A stretch of 64,000 nucleotides of DNA from Oscillospiraceae bacterium (GCA_017465625.1 JAFTVV010000022.1:174053-238052); one strand, 5' to 3'; positions 27,949-37,463 are shown, counted from the first letter of the stretch. Program-made: numbers and translations. The notes: generated from the sequence alone by a model not told the origin.

Positions 27949-28945
27949 GCGCATTGTAAATGCTGATCGCGTTGAAGATTTGATTGCGGTGTTTGGATCT
28001 TTTGACGAAAACATCAAATCCATAGAAGAAGCACTGGGTGTTTGTATTGTCAACCGGGGAACAGAGTTAAAAATTTCCGGTGAAGAAGAAGCGGCTTACA
28101 AAGCGGTGCGCACATTAGAAGGTTTGCTTTCCTTGGCTTCTAAGGGCGAAATTATTGATGAGCAACGAGTTCGTTATCTGATTACGCTGGTACAGGAAGG
28201 AAACGATGACAAGGTCGCCAAAATGGCGGAAGATGTGGTTTGCATCACGGCAAAGGGTAAGCCGATCAAGGCCAAAACCGTTGGTCAGCAGGAATATATT
28301 AAGGCGATCGGTAAAAACACCATTACATTGGGTGTAGGTCCGGCAGGAACGGGCAAAACCTATTTAGCCGTTGCCGCCGCGGTTGCAGCTTTCAGAGCCA
28401 GATCTGTAAACCGCATTATTCTGACACGACCTGCTGTCGAGGCAGGGGAGCGGCTGGGATTTTTACCCGGTGATCTGCAAAATAAGGTTGACCCGTATCT
28501 TCGCCCGTTATATGATGCCCTTTATGATATGCTGGGCAATGAAACTTTCCAGAAGTACCAGGAAAGAGGCTCTATTGAGGTTGTTCCCTTAGCCTATATG
28601 CGCGGCAGAACACTGGATGACAGCTTCATTATTTTGGATGAGGCGCAAAATACCACAAAAGAACAGATGAAAATGTTTTTGACACGACTGGGCTTTGGCT
28701 CGAAAATTGTGATCACCGGCGACGTGACTCAAATTGATCTGCCGACCGATAAAACTTCCGGCTTAAAGGACGCTATTCGTGTGTTGGAGGGCGTGAAGGA
28801 TATTGCCATCTGTAAGCTTACCGCATCCGATGTTGTTCGCCACGCACTGGTGCAGCGGATTATTCACGCTTATGAAAAAGCCGAGGCGAAAAAGCAGGCC
28901 GGCTCGCCTGCACCCGTGAAAAGATATCAGAGGAAAACAAAATGA
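27929..28945 (+). CDS. phoH: PhoH family ATPase
   Basis: A 338-aa P-loop protein. The N-terminal third is a KH-like or PhoH N domain (FDENIKSIEEALGVCIVNRG), then the ATPase with Walker A GPAGTGKTYLAVA (about 133), Walker B FIILDEAQNT and the ITGDVTQIDLP motif. PhoH proteins are RNA-related ATPases; in many Firmicutes the gene lies next to ybeY and era, as here, suggesting a role in ribosome or RNA metabolism. The ATG comes after GAGGAG inside the end of yqfD; the stop overlaps ybeY by four bases. Confidence 0.93.
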   Translation: MAEMMVERIVNADRVEDLIAVFGSFDENIKSIEEALGVCIVNRGTELKISGEEEAAYKAVRTLEGLLSLASKGEIIDEQRVRYLITLVQEGNDDKVAKMAEDVVCITAKGKPIKAKTVGQQEYIKAIGKNTITLGVGPAGTGKTYLAVAAAVAAFRARSVNRIILTRPAVEAGERLGFLPGDLQNKVDPYLRPLYDALYDMLGNETFQKYQERGSIEVVPLAYMRGRTLDDSFIILDEAQNTTKEQMKMFLTRLGFGSKIVITGDVTQIDLPTDKTSGLKDAIRVLEGVKDIAICKLTASDVVRHALVQRIIHAYEKAEAKKQAGSPAPVKRYQRKTK

Positions 28946-29442
28946 AAAACATTAAAATTAATATTACATTTGATACGTTTTGCCTGCGAAGATTGTCTGT
29001 ATCGTCCGTAATCACGAAATGCATTGAGGCAACCTTAAAGGCCGAACAAATAAACATTCCCTGTGAGATCAACGTGTTGGTCACCAATAACGAACGAATT
29101 CAAGCGATCAATGCAGCCAGCAGAAACATCGATGCTGCCACCGATGTATTGAGCTTTCCGATGTTTGAACTGGAAGCAGGTATGCCTCCTGCAGACTGGA
29201 GCGAATATCTTGATCCGGAAACAGGACGTTGTCCGTTGGGAGATATGGCGATTTCCTTGGAGCGTGCCTCAGCGCAGGCTCAGGAATACGGCCATTCTCT
29301 GCGTCGGGAGATCGGCTACTTGTGTATTCATTCTGTGCTGCATTTGCTTGGATATGATCATTTGGATGAAGGACCTCAAAAGGCACAGATGCGCAAAAGA
29401 GAAGAATTAATTGCATCTACTGTTCCGGGTGTGAGCAGATAA
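28942..29442 (+). CDS. ybeY: Endoribonuclease YbeY (rRNA maturation)
   Basis: A 166-aa single-strand endoribonuclease for 16S rRNA 3'-end processing and ribosome quality control. The zinc-binding signature HSVLHLLGYDH is complete with its three His, and the TDVLSFPMFELE segment is typical. The ATG overlaps the phoH stop (ATGA), and era follows after a 12-base gap, the conserved ybeY-era arrangement. Confidence 0.95.
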   Translation: MKNIKINITFDTFCLRRLSVSSVITKCIEATLKAEQINIPCEINVLVTNNERIQAINAASRNIDAATDVLSFPMFELEAGMPPADWSEYLDPETGRCPLGDMAISLERASAQAQEYGHSLRREIGYLCIHSVLHLLGYDHLDEGPQKAQMRKREELIASTVPGVSR

Positions 29443-29454
29443 AGGAGAAAACAT

Positions 29455-30342
29455 ATGAAAACCAAAACAGCAATGATTACCATTGCGGGAAGACCCAATG
29501 TGGGCAAATCAACACTGACCAATTATCTTGTAGGCGAAAAAATTGCCATTGTATCCAATAAGCCTCAGACAACCCGTAACCGCATCTGCGGCATTGTAAC
29601 AAAAGAAAATACACAATTTGTGTTTGTGGATACCCCTGGATTTCATCGCTCCAGAACGAAGCTGGGGGATTATATGGTCAACGTTGTGCGCAACTCAATA
29701 GCGGATGTGGATTTAACCGTGCTTCTGGTTGAGCCGATTGCATCCATTGGTGCGCAGGAGGAAGCACTGATTAGTCAAATCAAGGAGCAGAACTGCCCTG
29801 CGATTTTGGCCATCAACAAGATTGATTCTGTACCTAAGGAAGAACTCCTCTCGGTGATTGATGTATACTCCAAGGCAAATTGTTTCCAAGCCATTGTGCC
29901 GATTTCGGCAAAGAACGGTGACGGTATTTCCGCGCTTTTAGAGGAGTGCGAAAAGTATGCGGTTGAAGGACCGTTCCTCTATCCTGATGACGTTACAACC
30001 GATCAGCCGGAACGTCAGGTTATGGCGGAAATTATACGTGAAAAGCTTCTGTGGTGTCTTGAACGAGAAGTGCCCCATGGCACTGCCGTTGAAATTACAA
30101 AGTTTTCCGAGCGTGATAGCGGCATTATTGATATTGATGCAACCATCTATTGTGAGAAAAATAATCACAAAGGCATTATTATTGGTAAAAACGGTGAGAT
30201 TTTGAAAAAAATTTCGTCAATGGCACGGGTGGATTGCGAAAAATTTATGGGTACAAAAGTGTTTTTGACCACTTGGGTGAAGGTTAAAGAGAACTGGCGC
30301 GACAGCGACTTCTTGGTTAAAAACTTTGGATACAGAGAATAA
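29455..30342 (+). CDS. era: GTPase Era
   Basis: A 295-aa GTPase for 30S ribosome assembly. G1 is GRPNVGKST (about 12-20), the switch region holds PQTTRNRICG, G3 is DTPG, G4 is NKID and the C-terminal KH domain includes IIIGKNGEILKKIS, which binds the 3' end of 16S rRNA next to the anti-SD. Start: ATG after AAAGGAG. Era and YbeY act on the same rRNA end, and their genes are coupled here. yqzL and recO follow directly. Confidence 0.97.
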   Translation: MKTKTAMITIAGRPNVGKSTLTNYLVGEKIAIVSNKPQTTRNRICGIVTKENTQFVFVDTPGFHRSRTKLGDYMVNVVRNSIADVDLTVLLVEPIASIGAQEEALISQIKEQNCPAILAINKIDSVPKEELLSVIDVYSKANCFQAIVPISAKNGDGISALLEECEKYAVEGPFLYPDDVTTDQPERQVMAEIIREKLLWCLEREVPHGTAVEITKFSERDSGIIDIDATIYCEKNNHKGIIIGKNGEILKKISSMARVDCEKFMGTKVFLTTWVKVKENWRDSDFLVKNFGYRE

Positions 30343-30394
30343 TTTCCAGTTTATTCTGCATCTTCCGGTATAACCTAATATCGGAGGGATGAAT

Positions 30395-30535
30395 ATGAAT
30401 GCGCAGGATTATTGGAAGGTTTTTCTCGATTCAGGCATACCCGAGTATTATTTACTTTATAACAAAGCAAAAAGGCAGGAGGAATCCAATGTACTTGACG
30501 ACGCAGGGGCTGGTACTGCGGGTCTCACCCTATAA
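30395..30535 (+). CDS. yqzL: YqzL-like protein, 46 aa
   Basis: A short frame between era and recO, exactly where Bacillus has yqzL. The 46 residues start MNAQDYWKVFLDSGIPEYYL, matching the YqzL pattern of an aromatic helix (YWKVF) and an ending on YLLY, followed by an acidic Gly/Ala tail (LDDAGAGTAG). The SD is GGAGGG six bases before the ATG at 30395; a second in-frame ATG at 30389 lies too close to it. The last 47 bases overlap recO in another frame. Function unknown even in Bacillus. The conserved position and strong SD support it. Confidence 0.78.
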   Translation: MNAQDYWKVFLDSGIPEYYLLYNKAKRQEESNVLDDAGAGTAGLTL

Positions 30536-31250
30536 CGAAACCGATGCCATGCTGACCATTTTAACTGCTCGGCATGGCAAGATTTCCGCTAAAGCAAGGG
30601 GATTGCGCCGCAAAAACAGTCCTTTAATTGCTCCCTGTCAGCTTCTTTCTTTTTCTGAGTTTACATTCTTTGAACACAAGGAACAGTTTACCGTCAATGA
30701 AGCCCATTCCGTAGAGCTTTTTATTGAGCTTCGCAAGGATCTGTGTAAACTTTCTCTTGGAACATATTTTGCACAGGTTGCCGACTTGATTTCTCAGGAG
30801 GATTTGCCCAACCCGGAGCTTCTTTCTCTTGTGCTGAACTGTTTGTATGCCCTGTCCAAAAATAACACAACTGAATCAAAAGCAAAGGCCGCTTTTGAAT
30901 TGCGTGCCGCCTGTCTTGCCGGCTATACACCAGATCTTTCCGGATGTGCCGTCTGCGGAAGCCATTCCCCCCAATTTTTTAATGTAGCACAGGGCCATTT
31001 GGAATGTGCGTCTTGCGAGACAGCCTATGACAACAACCTGCGAATGCCTGTTTCTGCCGGAATGCTGGATGCAATGCGCTATATTACTTTGTGTGATTCC
31101 AAAAAGATTTTAAGCTTTACGCTTCAGGAAGATACCATGCTTCGATTGTCGCAACTTACTGAATTATATTTAATCCGTCAATTGGAACGGGGTTTTTCAA
31201 CCCTGGACTTTTATAAATCTCTTCAGATTGAGGCAGAAATTCCCCGTTAG
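30489..31250 (+). CDS. recO: DNA repair protein RecO
   Basis: A 253-aa recombination mediator that helps load RecA onto gapped DNA with RecF and RecR. It has the N-terminal OB fold (TTQGLVLRVSPYNETDAMLT, GKISAKARGLRRKNS) and a C-terminal zinc finger of four Cys (CAVC and CASC, with LSGCAVCGS and GHLECASCETAY). The ATG at 30489 follows AGGAGG; the frame is open upstream but overlaps yqzL. mutS2 follows after 11 bases, linking two repair genes. Confidence 0.95.
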   Translation: MYLTTQGLVLRVSPYNETDAMLTILTARHGKISAKARGLRRKNSPLIAPCQLLSFSEFTFFEHKEQFTVNEAHSVELFIELRKDLCKLSLGTYFAQVADLISQEDLPNPELLSLVLNCLYALSKNNTTESKAKAAFELRAACLAGYTPDLSGCAVCGSHSPQFFNVAQGHLECASCETAYDNNLRMPVSAGMLDAMRYITLCDSKKILSFTLQEDTMLRLSQLTELYLIRQLERGFSTLDFYKSLQIEAEIPR

Positions 31251-31261
31251 GAGTACAAATA

Positions 31262-33640
31262 ATGTCGAATTTATATACAAAATCTCAACAAAAATTGGAG
31301 CTCTCCGGTGTTCTTGAACTCCTTGCGTCCTGCGCCTGCTCTGAGGATGGAAAGAACGTCTGCTTAAACTTGCGCCCCACCTCCGACTTGGATGATGTGA
31401 AGCAGCTTCTGGAGCAGACCACAGCAGCCTATGGTCTGTGTACCAAAAAAGGCAACCCTACTTTTACTGGAATAGTCAATATTTCTCAGTCATTGGAACG
31501 TGCCAATAAAAATGGTTGCCTGCATCCGAAGGAGCTTTTACACATTGGCGCCGTTTTGCGCTCCGCAAGAACGGTGAAGGCTTATGTTTCGGAGGATGAT
31601 CCTGCCACTGTTTTGGATATTTTATTTAAAATTTTGACGCCAAACAAGTATTTGGAAGACAGGATTTTAGGGGCAATATTGTCCGAGGAAGAAATTGCAG
31701 ACAATGCCAGTACTACATTATCTGACATTCGTCGGCATATGCGCGTACAGAGCGCACGCATTAAAGAAAGTCTGCAAAAAATTATTTCCTCGCCTGCCTA
31801 TGCAAAAGTGCTTCGGGAGCCGATTATTACCATCCGACAGGGAAGATATGTTGTTCCTGTGAAAAGCGAATGTAAAAATGACCTTCCCGGCTTAGTGCAC
31901 GATGTTTCTGCCACCGGGTCTACATACTTTGTAGAACCCATGTCGGCAGTTAATGCCAATAATGCCCTGAAAGAGTTGGAAATTCAGGAGCAGAAGGAAA
32001 TTGAAAGAATTTTGGCAGAATTGTCGGCAGAAGTAGCCGCGCACACTGAAGAGTTACTTTTAAATTATCAAACGCTGGTTGAACTGGATGTTATATTTGC
32101 GAAAGCAAAACTCTCCTACAGAATGAAGGCCTGGATGCCGCTGATGAACGACGAGGGAAAGGTGGATCTGCGTAATGCGCGTCACCCGCTGATTGATCCG
32201 CAAAAGGTTGTTCCAACAAACATTCGGATTGGCGGCGATTATGATTCAATGATCATTACCGGACCAAATACAGGCGGCAAAACAGTCACGCTCAAAACCG
32301 TTGGCTTATTGACTTTGATGGCAGAATGTGGGCTTCATATTCCTGCAGGAGACGGCAGTGTGCTTTCTACGTTCGATGCAATTCTGGCAGACATTGGCGA
32401 TGAGCAATCCATCGCACAAAGTTTATCCACATTTTCAAGCCATATGCGCACGATAGTGGATATTATCGGGCAGTGCGATAGCCGCACGCTGGTGCTTTTT
32501 GACGAACTTGGAGCCGGTACTGATCCGGCAGAAGGGGCTGCACTGGCCATTGCTTTGATTGAATTTTGCCGCAAGATGGGTGCTCAGGTTATGGCAACGA
32601 CCCATTATGCTGAGTTAAAGCTTTACGCTATGCGTACACCCGGTGTAATCAACGCATCCTGTGAGTTTAATGTGGAAACCCTTCAGCCGACCTACAAGCT
32701 GCTGATCGGCATCCCCGGTAAGTCCAATGCGTTTGCCATCTCTCGCAAGCTTGGTTTGTCGGATGATATTATTAAAGATGCCAGTGACTTAGTCGGAAAA
32801 AATGATAAAGATTTTGAAGATGTGTTAAGTCAATTGGAGTCGCAAAGACAGCAGATGGAGCAGGCAAGATTGGAAGCAGAACGCCTCCGAATGGAAACTG
32901 CGAAAATGAACCGACGCAGTGAAGAATTTAATGAAAAACTGCGTCTGGAGCAAGAAAAGCTGTTGGAAAAGGCGCGCGCCGAAGCGCGTGCAATCATCGA
33001 GGAAGCGCGTCGATCTGCAAACTATGCCGCTGAAGAGATAAAAGCAATAAAGAAGCAGCTTTCAGAAAACGCGAATACTGCCGGCATTAACCAAAGGCAA
33101 GCTGAACTTCGCAAGCAATTAAACGAAACAGAGGAGCAGATTCGCGCGCAACAGAAAAAAATTATAAGACCTGCAGCAACCAGGCCGATTATGATTGGTG
33201 ACACTGTGGAGCTCCTGAAATTAGGTATAAAAGCAAACGTTTTGTCCATAAATAAGGACGGCACCTATACCTTACAGGCCGGCATATTGAAATTGAACGC
33301 CAAAGCGGACGAGCTTTTTCTCCTGGAAAACGAAAATCCCTACAAGGAAAAGGGCGGTCATCCTGCCCATTCCGGACGGGAAATGAAAATGCATGCTGCT
33401 GCATCTGAGGTTGATCTGCGTGGAATGGACAGTGTGGAAGCGATCAATGTTTTGGAACTATATATGGATGAAGCGATGCGCGGAAAACTGCACAGTGTTC
33501 GCATTATTCACGGAAAAGGAACCGGCATTTTGAGAAATGCAGTGCATCAATCGTTGCGAAAGAATAAATTTGTGAAAACATTTCGTCTCGGTGTATACGG
33601 CGAAGGAGAAGACGGTGTCACAATTGCGGAATTTAAATAA
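31262..33640 (+). CDS. mutS2: Endonuclease MutS2
   Basis: A 792-aa MutS-family protein lacking the mismatch-recognition domain. It has the core and clamp domains, an ATPase with Walker A GPNTGGKT (about 338), LVLFDELGAGTDPAEGAAL Walker B and signature region, a long Glu/Lys/Arg coiled-coil (about 520-640) and a C-terminal Smr nuclease domain (VDLRGMDSVEAINVLELY, IIHGKGTGIL). MutS2 resolves or suppresses recombination intermediates and, in Bacillus, rescues collided ribosomes through its Smr part. Start: ATG, weak SD AGGAG. Confidence 0.96.
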   Translation: MSNLYTKSQQKLELSGVLELLASCACSEDGKNVCLNLRPTSDLDDVKQLLEQTTAAYGLCTKKGNPTFTGIVNISQSLERANKNGCLHPKELLHIGAVLRSARTVKAYVSEDDPATVLDILFKILTPNKYLEDRILGAILSEEEIADNASTTLSDIRRHMRVQSARIKESLQKIISSPAYAKVLREPIITIRQGRYVVPVKSECKNDLPGLVHDVSATGSTYFVEPMSAVNANNALKELEIQEQKEIERILAELSAEVAAHTEELLLNYQTLVELDVIFAKAKLSYRMKAWMPLMNDEGKVDLRNARHPLIDPQKVVPTNIRIGGDYDSMIITGPNTGGKTVTLKTVGLLTLMAECGLHIPAGDGSVLSTFDAILADIGDEQSIAQSLSTFSSHMRTIVDIIGQCDSRTLVLFDELGAGTDPAEGAALAIALIEFCRKMGAQVMATTHYAELKLYAMRTPGVINASCEFNVETLQPTYKLLIGIPGKSNAFAISRKLGLSDDIIKDASDLVGKNDKDFEDVLSQLESQRQQMEQARLEAERLRMETAKMNRRSEEFNEKLRLEQEKLLEKARAEARAIIEEARRSANYAAEEIKAIKKQLSENANTAGINQRQAELRKQLNETEEQIRAQQKKIIRPAATRPIMIGDTVELLKLGIKANVLSINKDGTYTLQAGILKLNAKADELFLLENENPYKEKGGHPAHSGREMKMHAAASEVDLRGMDSVEAINVLELYMDEAMRGKLHSVRIIHGKGTGILRNAVHQSLRKNKFVKTFRLGVYGEGEDGVTIAEFK

Positions 33641-33669
33641 TGTAAATTATTGAAAAAACCTAAAAAAGG

Positions 33670-33698
33670 TTGACTTTTTCGTAACATTTGATTATTAT
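33670..33698 (+). promoter_or_regulatory. Sigma-A promoter for the HPr-like gene
   Basis: TTGACT, 17 bases, TATTAT, about 50 bases before the start codon. Confidence 0.75.
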
Positions 33699-33747
33699 AG
33701 TTATAGAATCTGTACTGAAGGTGTACAAGTGTTAGGAGTGTATTAGT

Positions 33748-34008
33748 ATGTACAGCAAGGAAGTTGTTGTTCGTTGCGAATCCGGACTGCATAACAGACA
33801 GGCCACTTACTTTGTCCAAAAGGCCAACGAGTTCGAATCCTCTGTCTGGCTTGAGGCTCAGAATCGCAAGATGAACGCAAAAAGCCTTTTGGGTATAATG
33901 TCTCTCGGTATCGTGACAGGTGCGACGGTTATCCTGTCTGCACAGGGCGCTGATGCTGAGTCTGCGGTGAACGCACTGGAAGCATTGCTTCAGCGTGACG
34001 TTTATTGA
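33748..34008 (+). CDS. HPr family phosphocarrier-like protein
   Basis: An 86-aa protein of HPr length and fold. His15 (in SGLHNRQAT) and Ser46 (in AKSLLGIMSLG) sit at the classical phosphorylation sites, but the sequence around His15 is GLHNRQA rather than GLHARPA: Ala16 is Asn and Pro18 is Gln. It could be a true PTS HPr, a Crh-like regulator lacking PEP-dependent phosphorylation by Enzyme I, or another regulatory paralog. It has its own promoter and terminator and no PTS neighbours; uvrC follows. The start follows TTAGGAG. Confidence 0.85.
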   Translation: MYSKEVVVRCESGLHNRQATYFVQKANEFESSVWLEAQNRKMNAKSLLGIMSLGIVTGATVILSAQGADAESAVNALEALLQRDVY

Positions 34009-34023
34009 TTTGCATGATGATTT

Positions 34024-34050
34024 CCGCCTCAGTGCAATGCACCGAGGCGG
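34024..34050 (+). terminator. Hairpin after the HPr-like gene
   Basis: CCGCCTCAGTGCA pairs with TGCACCGAGGCGG with one G-T-type mismatch; the T-rich tail is short (TTATTCTTTG). Confidence 0.7.
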
Positions 34051-34074
34051 TTATTCTTTGATTGGAGGTAGTTT

Positions 34075-35889
34075 ATGAATCTTTCGGAATTAAAAGAAAA
34101 AGCTGCCTCTTTGCCGCTTTCACCGGGTGTTTACTTAATGCGCGATAAGGATCATCACGTTATTTATGTCGGAAAAGCCAAAAAACTAAAAAACAGGGTC
34201 AGTCAATATTTTCAGAACACTTCTTCTCATAGTCCCAAGACCCGTTTGATGGTCAGCAATGTATGTGACTTCGATGTGATTATTGCATCCAATGAATTTG
34301 AGGCATTGGTTTTAGAGTGTGCTCAAATTAAGCGATATATGCCGAAGTATAACATTTTGCTGAAAGATGGGAAAGGCTACCCCTATGTTCGTTTGGATAT
34401 GCGCGAACCATTTCCGAAAATTTCCCTGTCCAACAAAATTCAAGACGATGGCGCTTCCTATTATGGTCCATTTGGCAGCCGAGGGGTTACTCAAAACCTG
34501 ATCGACAGCATTCATACGATTTTAAAGCTTCCCACTTGCGGCAAACTTTTTCCGCGTGACTTAGGGAAGGGCAGACCGTGTTTGAATTACCATATGAACC
34601 AGTGCATTGGATGGTGTCAGATCAAGCAATGTCAGGCGGATTACATTTCAACTATGGAGACGGCACGTCAGCTTCTGCTTGGAAACTATAAAAGTGTTTG
34701 TGACGCTCTTCGTCAGGATATGATCAAAGCTGCTGATGGGTTGAATTTTGAATTGGCAGCTGCTTTGCGTAATCGCATCAATGCTATTCAGGCACTTGAT
34801 CAAAAGCAACATGTTGCCTCGGATACCGGCTACGATCTGGATGCCATTGGTTATGGTGAAACGGACACGCAATGTTGTTTTGCAGTCCTGCATTTTTGCA
34901 ATGGTGAATTGGTGGATAAAGATTACGAAGTCCTTCCTCTGGATGAAAAAAATATTGTTGTCTCCAGCTTAACAAAACAGTATTATTTAAGCCGCGGATA
35001 TGCACCTAAAACAATATTGTTGCCTGTTGAAATGGATGACAGTTTATTGCTTGAAGAGCTTTTGCAAAGCGAACACCATATTAAAACGAAATTCCGCGTA
35101 CCACAAAAGGGAGACAATGCCCGACTGGTCGAATTGGCTTGCAAAAATGCTCAAGAAGAGGTCGTCCGCGTTTCCGCGAAAGAAAACCGTTTCACAGCCG
35201 GTTATCAGCAATTTGCAAAAACACTTGGAATATCCCTTCCCAAACGCATCGAATCCTACGATATTTCCAACATTTCCGGTAGTAATAATGTGGCCGGTAT
35301 GGTTGTATTTGTGGATGGCAAGCCTTGTAAAAGGGAGTATAAAAAATTTAAGGTCGATTTGAACGGGGAGCAGGACGATTACGGTTCTATGCGCCAAACG
35401 CTCCTTCGGCGTTTTGATGATTTCCTGAAACAAAAATCAGGATTTGAATTAAAGCCTGATCTGCTGCTTATTGACGGTGGTGCGACTCACGCACGCGTAG
35501 CCGAAGAAGTGTTGCGTTTTTACCAACTGAACATTCCCGTTTTTGGGATGGTAAAAGATGATAAACATCGCACACGGGCGCTCATTACCGCCCAACACCA
35601 AGAAATAAGGATCGACCATTTGCCGTCTGTGTTTTCCTTTATTGGAAATATACAGGAGGAAACTCACCGTTATGCAATTTCCTTCCATCGCCAGCTTCGG
35701 CGGAAAGCACTCCGATATTCTGAGCTTGATCGCATTGAAGGAATCGGTCCGGTACGAAAGCAACTGCTTTTAAAACATTTTTCTTCCATTTCTGCCATTC
35801 GTGCCGCTTCATACGAAGAACTTTTGCACTATTTGCCGCAAAATGCTGCACAGGCTGTATTTGAACATTTTCACACATCAGAAGGGTAG
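34075..35889 (+). CDS. uvrC: UvrABC excinuclease subunit C
   Basis: A 604-aa nuclease that makes both incisions in nucleotide excision repair. N-terminal GIY-YIG domain (LSPGVYLMRDKDHHVIYVGKAK), a Cys-rich stretch (CLNYHMNQCIGWC), a UVR coiled-coil (about 205-235), the RNase H-like endonuclease core (YDISNISGSNNVAGMVVF, LLLIDGGATHARV) and C-terminal HhH motifs (LDRIEGIGPVRKQLLLKHF). The length is typical. ATG follows TTGGAGG. No LexA box is seen upstream. Confidence 0.97.
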   Translation: MNLSELKEKAASLPLSPGVYLMRDKDHHVIYVGKAKKLKNRVSQYFQNTSSHSPKTRLMVSNVCDFDVIIASNEFEALVLECAQIKRYMPKYNILLKDGKGYPYVRLDMREPFPKISLSNKIQDDGASYYGPFGSRGVTQNLIDSIHTILKLPTCGKLFPRDLGKGRPCLNYHMNQCIGWCQIKQCQADYISTMETARQLLLGNYKSVCDALRQDMIKAADGLNFELAAALRNRINAIQALDQKQHVASDTGYDLDAIGYGETDTQCCFAVLHFCNGELVDKDYEVLPLDEKNIVVSSLTKQYYLSRGYAPKTILLPVEMDDSLLLEELLQSEHHIKTKFRVPQKGDNARLVELACKNAQEEVVRVSAKENRFTAGYQQFAKTLGISLPKRIESYDISNISGSNNVAGMVVFVDGKPCKREYKKFKVDLNGEQDDYGSMRQTLLRRFDDFLKQKSGFELKPDLLLIDGGATHARVAEEVLRFYQLNIPVFGMVKDDKHRTRALITAQHQEIRIDHLPSVFSFIGNIQEETHRYAISFHRQLRRKALRYSELDRIEGIGPVRKQLLLKHFSSISAIRAASYEELLHYLPQNAAQAVFEHFHTSEG

Positions 35890-35898
35890 GGGATTTAT

Positions 35899-36444
35899 AT
35901 GCGTGTAGTTGCAGGAGCAGCAAAAGGAATTCAATTAAAAACTCCGGAGGGGATGCTTACACGTCCTACCGCTGACCGTGTGAAAGAAGCGATGTTTAGC
36001 ATCATTCAGTTCGATTTGCCGGGTGCGAGGGTATTGGATTTGTTTGGGGGCACAGGGCAGCTTGGAATTGAAGCGCTCAGCAGAGGCGCACAAAGCGCTA
36101 CTTTTGTTGATGCCAGAGAAGACGCCTGCCGCCTGATTAAGGAGAACCTTAAAAGAGCTAAAATGGAAAATTCAGGGCGTGTTGTTCGCAGTGATTACCG
36201 CGATTACCTGAACAGATGTCAGGAAAAGTATGATATTATTATTCTTGACCCGCCTTATATTGAAGATTTCATAGAAAATTCTTTAAATTTAATATCTGAA
36301 ATTGACATTTTACAAACTAATGGTATAATAGTCACAGAACGGCCTCTCGATAAGGAGATTCCATCTGCTTTTGCCGGCTTTTCCAGATCTAAGGATTATA
36401 AATACGGCAAAACCTTGGTTGCAATCTATCGCAGGGAAGGCTAA
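35899..36444 (+). CDS. rsmD: 16S rRNA (guanine(966)-N2)-methyltransferase
   Basis: A 181-aa SAM-dependent methyltransferase acting on assembled 30S. It shows MRVVAGAAKGIQLKTP at the N-terminus, the SAM motif LDLFGGTGQLGIEALSRGA and the catalytic IILDPPYIE (DPPY). The neighbour coaD, next on the same strand after 13 bases, is the classic partner in Firmicutes. Start ATG behind AGGGGAT. Confidence 0.95.
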   Translation: MRVVAGAAKGIQLKTPEGMLTRPTADRVKEAMFSIIQFDLPGARVLDLFGGTGQLGIEALSRGAQSATFVDAREDACRLIKENLKRAKMENSGRVVRSDYRDYLNRCQEKYDIIILDPPYIEDFIENSLNLISEIDILQTNGIIVTERPLDKEIPSAFAGFSRSKDYKYGKTLVAIYRREG

Positions 36445-36457
36445 TGAGGTGAGCATC

Positions 36458-36979
36458 TTGAAAATCGCCATATACCCGGGCAGTTTTGATCCTATAACCA
36501 GTGGTCATCTAAACATTATCCAGCGTGCATCAAAGATTTTTGACAAGCTTATTGTATGCGTCATGGTTAACTCAGGGAAAAATCCAATGTTTTCTCGTGA
36601 CGAAAGAGTGGAATTGATCAAAAAATGTATCGTAGAACTTGATAATGTGGAAGTTGATTCCTCCGACGAACTTTTGGCTACGTATGCCAAAAGAAAAGGT
36701 AGTTGCGTTATAGTCAAAGGCTTGCGAGCAGGTTCGGACTTTGAAAATGAATTTCAGATGGCGTTGATCAATCACAAAATCAATCCCACGCTTGATACGA
36801 TGTTTTTAACTGCTGAACATCAGTTTATGTATTTGAGTTCAAGTACAGCAAAAGAGCTGGGGAATTACGATGTTGACCTTTCTGATTTCCTACCCAATGC
36901 AATTATTCCCGCATTTAAACAGCGTATTGCCGATATACGTAAAGAAGGAGAGAATAGAAATGAACGAACAGAACATTGA
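36458..36979 (+). CDS. coaD: Phosphopantetheine adenylyltransferase
   Basis: A 173-aa enzyme of coenzyme A synthesis that joins ATP and 4'-phosphopantetheine. The T/HxGH motif is in YPGSFDPITSGHLNII at residues 4-19, and the second nucleotide-binding loop is LSSSTAKELG. It is about a dozen residues longer than usual at the C-terminus, where the frame continues through the start of the next gene (20-base overlap). The TTG at 36458 was chosen since GAGGTGAG lies upstream and the family starts with KIAIYPGSFDP. Confidence 0.94.
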   Translation: MKIAIYPGSFDPITSGHLNIIQRASKIFDKLIVCVMVNSGKNPMFSRDERVELIKKCIVELDNVEVDSSDELLATYAKRKGSCVIVKGLRAGSDFENEFQMALINHKINPTLDTMFLTAEHQFMYLSSSTAKELGNYDVDLSDFLPNAIIPAFKQRIADIRKEGENRNERTEH

Positions 36980-37463
36980 ACAAATTATTTCCGCATTGTA
37001 CGATATGATTCAGGACGCAAGAGGTCTTCCTTTAGGTGCTGACAAATGTATTATTGAACGAGAAAAGGCTTTGGATATGTTGGATGAGGTCATTGCCCAA
37101 CTGCCTGTTGAGCTGAAGCAGGCTCGCACCATCGTTGAATCTCGCAACGAATTGATTGGTCAGGCTCGTCGTGAGGCAGAGACACTGATTCGTCAGGCAC
37201 AAGAAAAGGCCGCTGAGCTGGTACTGGAAGAAAACATCTATAAAGAATCCAAGCGCCAGTGTCAGGAAATGGTTTTGCAGACCCAGGCACGTTTGGCTGA
37301 GGTTCGTAAGGCCAGCAACGACTATATGGATGATGCACTTCGCCGCACCGAGGAAGCAATTGAGATTTCTTTAGAGGATGTACGTAACACTCGTCAGAAG
37401 TTTGCTGCCCTGGTTGAGGCTCAGGAAAAGCGCGCCGCTGCAACTCCTGTTGAGCAAGTGTAA
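36960..37463 (+). CDS. Coiled-coil protein, 167 aa (function unknown)
   Basis: A soluble, strongly charged protein starting MNEQNIEQIISALYDMIQDA with a long Glu/Gln/Arg/Ala-rich amphipathic helix (about 45-150) suggesting an extended coiled coil, somewhat like ATP synthase b-type or DivIVA-type stalks. No membrane helix or enzyme motif is seen. It overlaps the end of coaD, with AAGGAGAG before its ATG, and precedes pgcA after a terminator. Position behind rsmD-coaD is recurrent in clostridia as far as I know, but no function is established. Confidence 0.78.
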   Translation: MNEQNIEQIISALYDMIQDARGLPLGADKCIIEREKALDMLDEVIAQLPVELKQARTIVESRNELIGQARREAETLIRQAQEKAAELVLEENIYKESKRQCQEMVLQTQARLAEVRKASNDYMDDALRRTEEAIEISLEDVRNTRQKFAALVEAQEKRAAATPVEQV

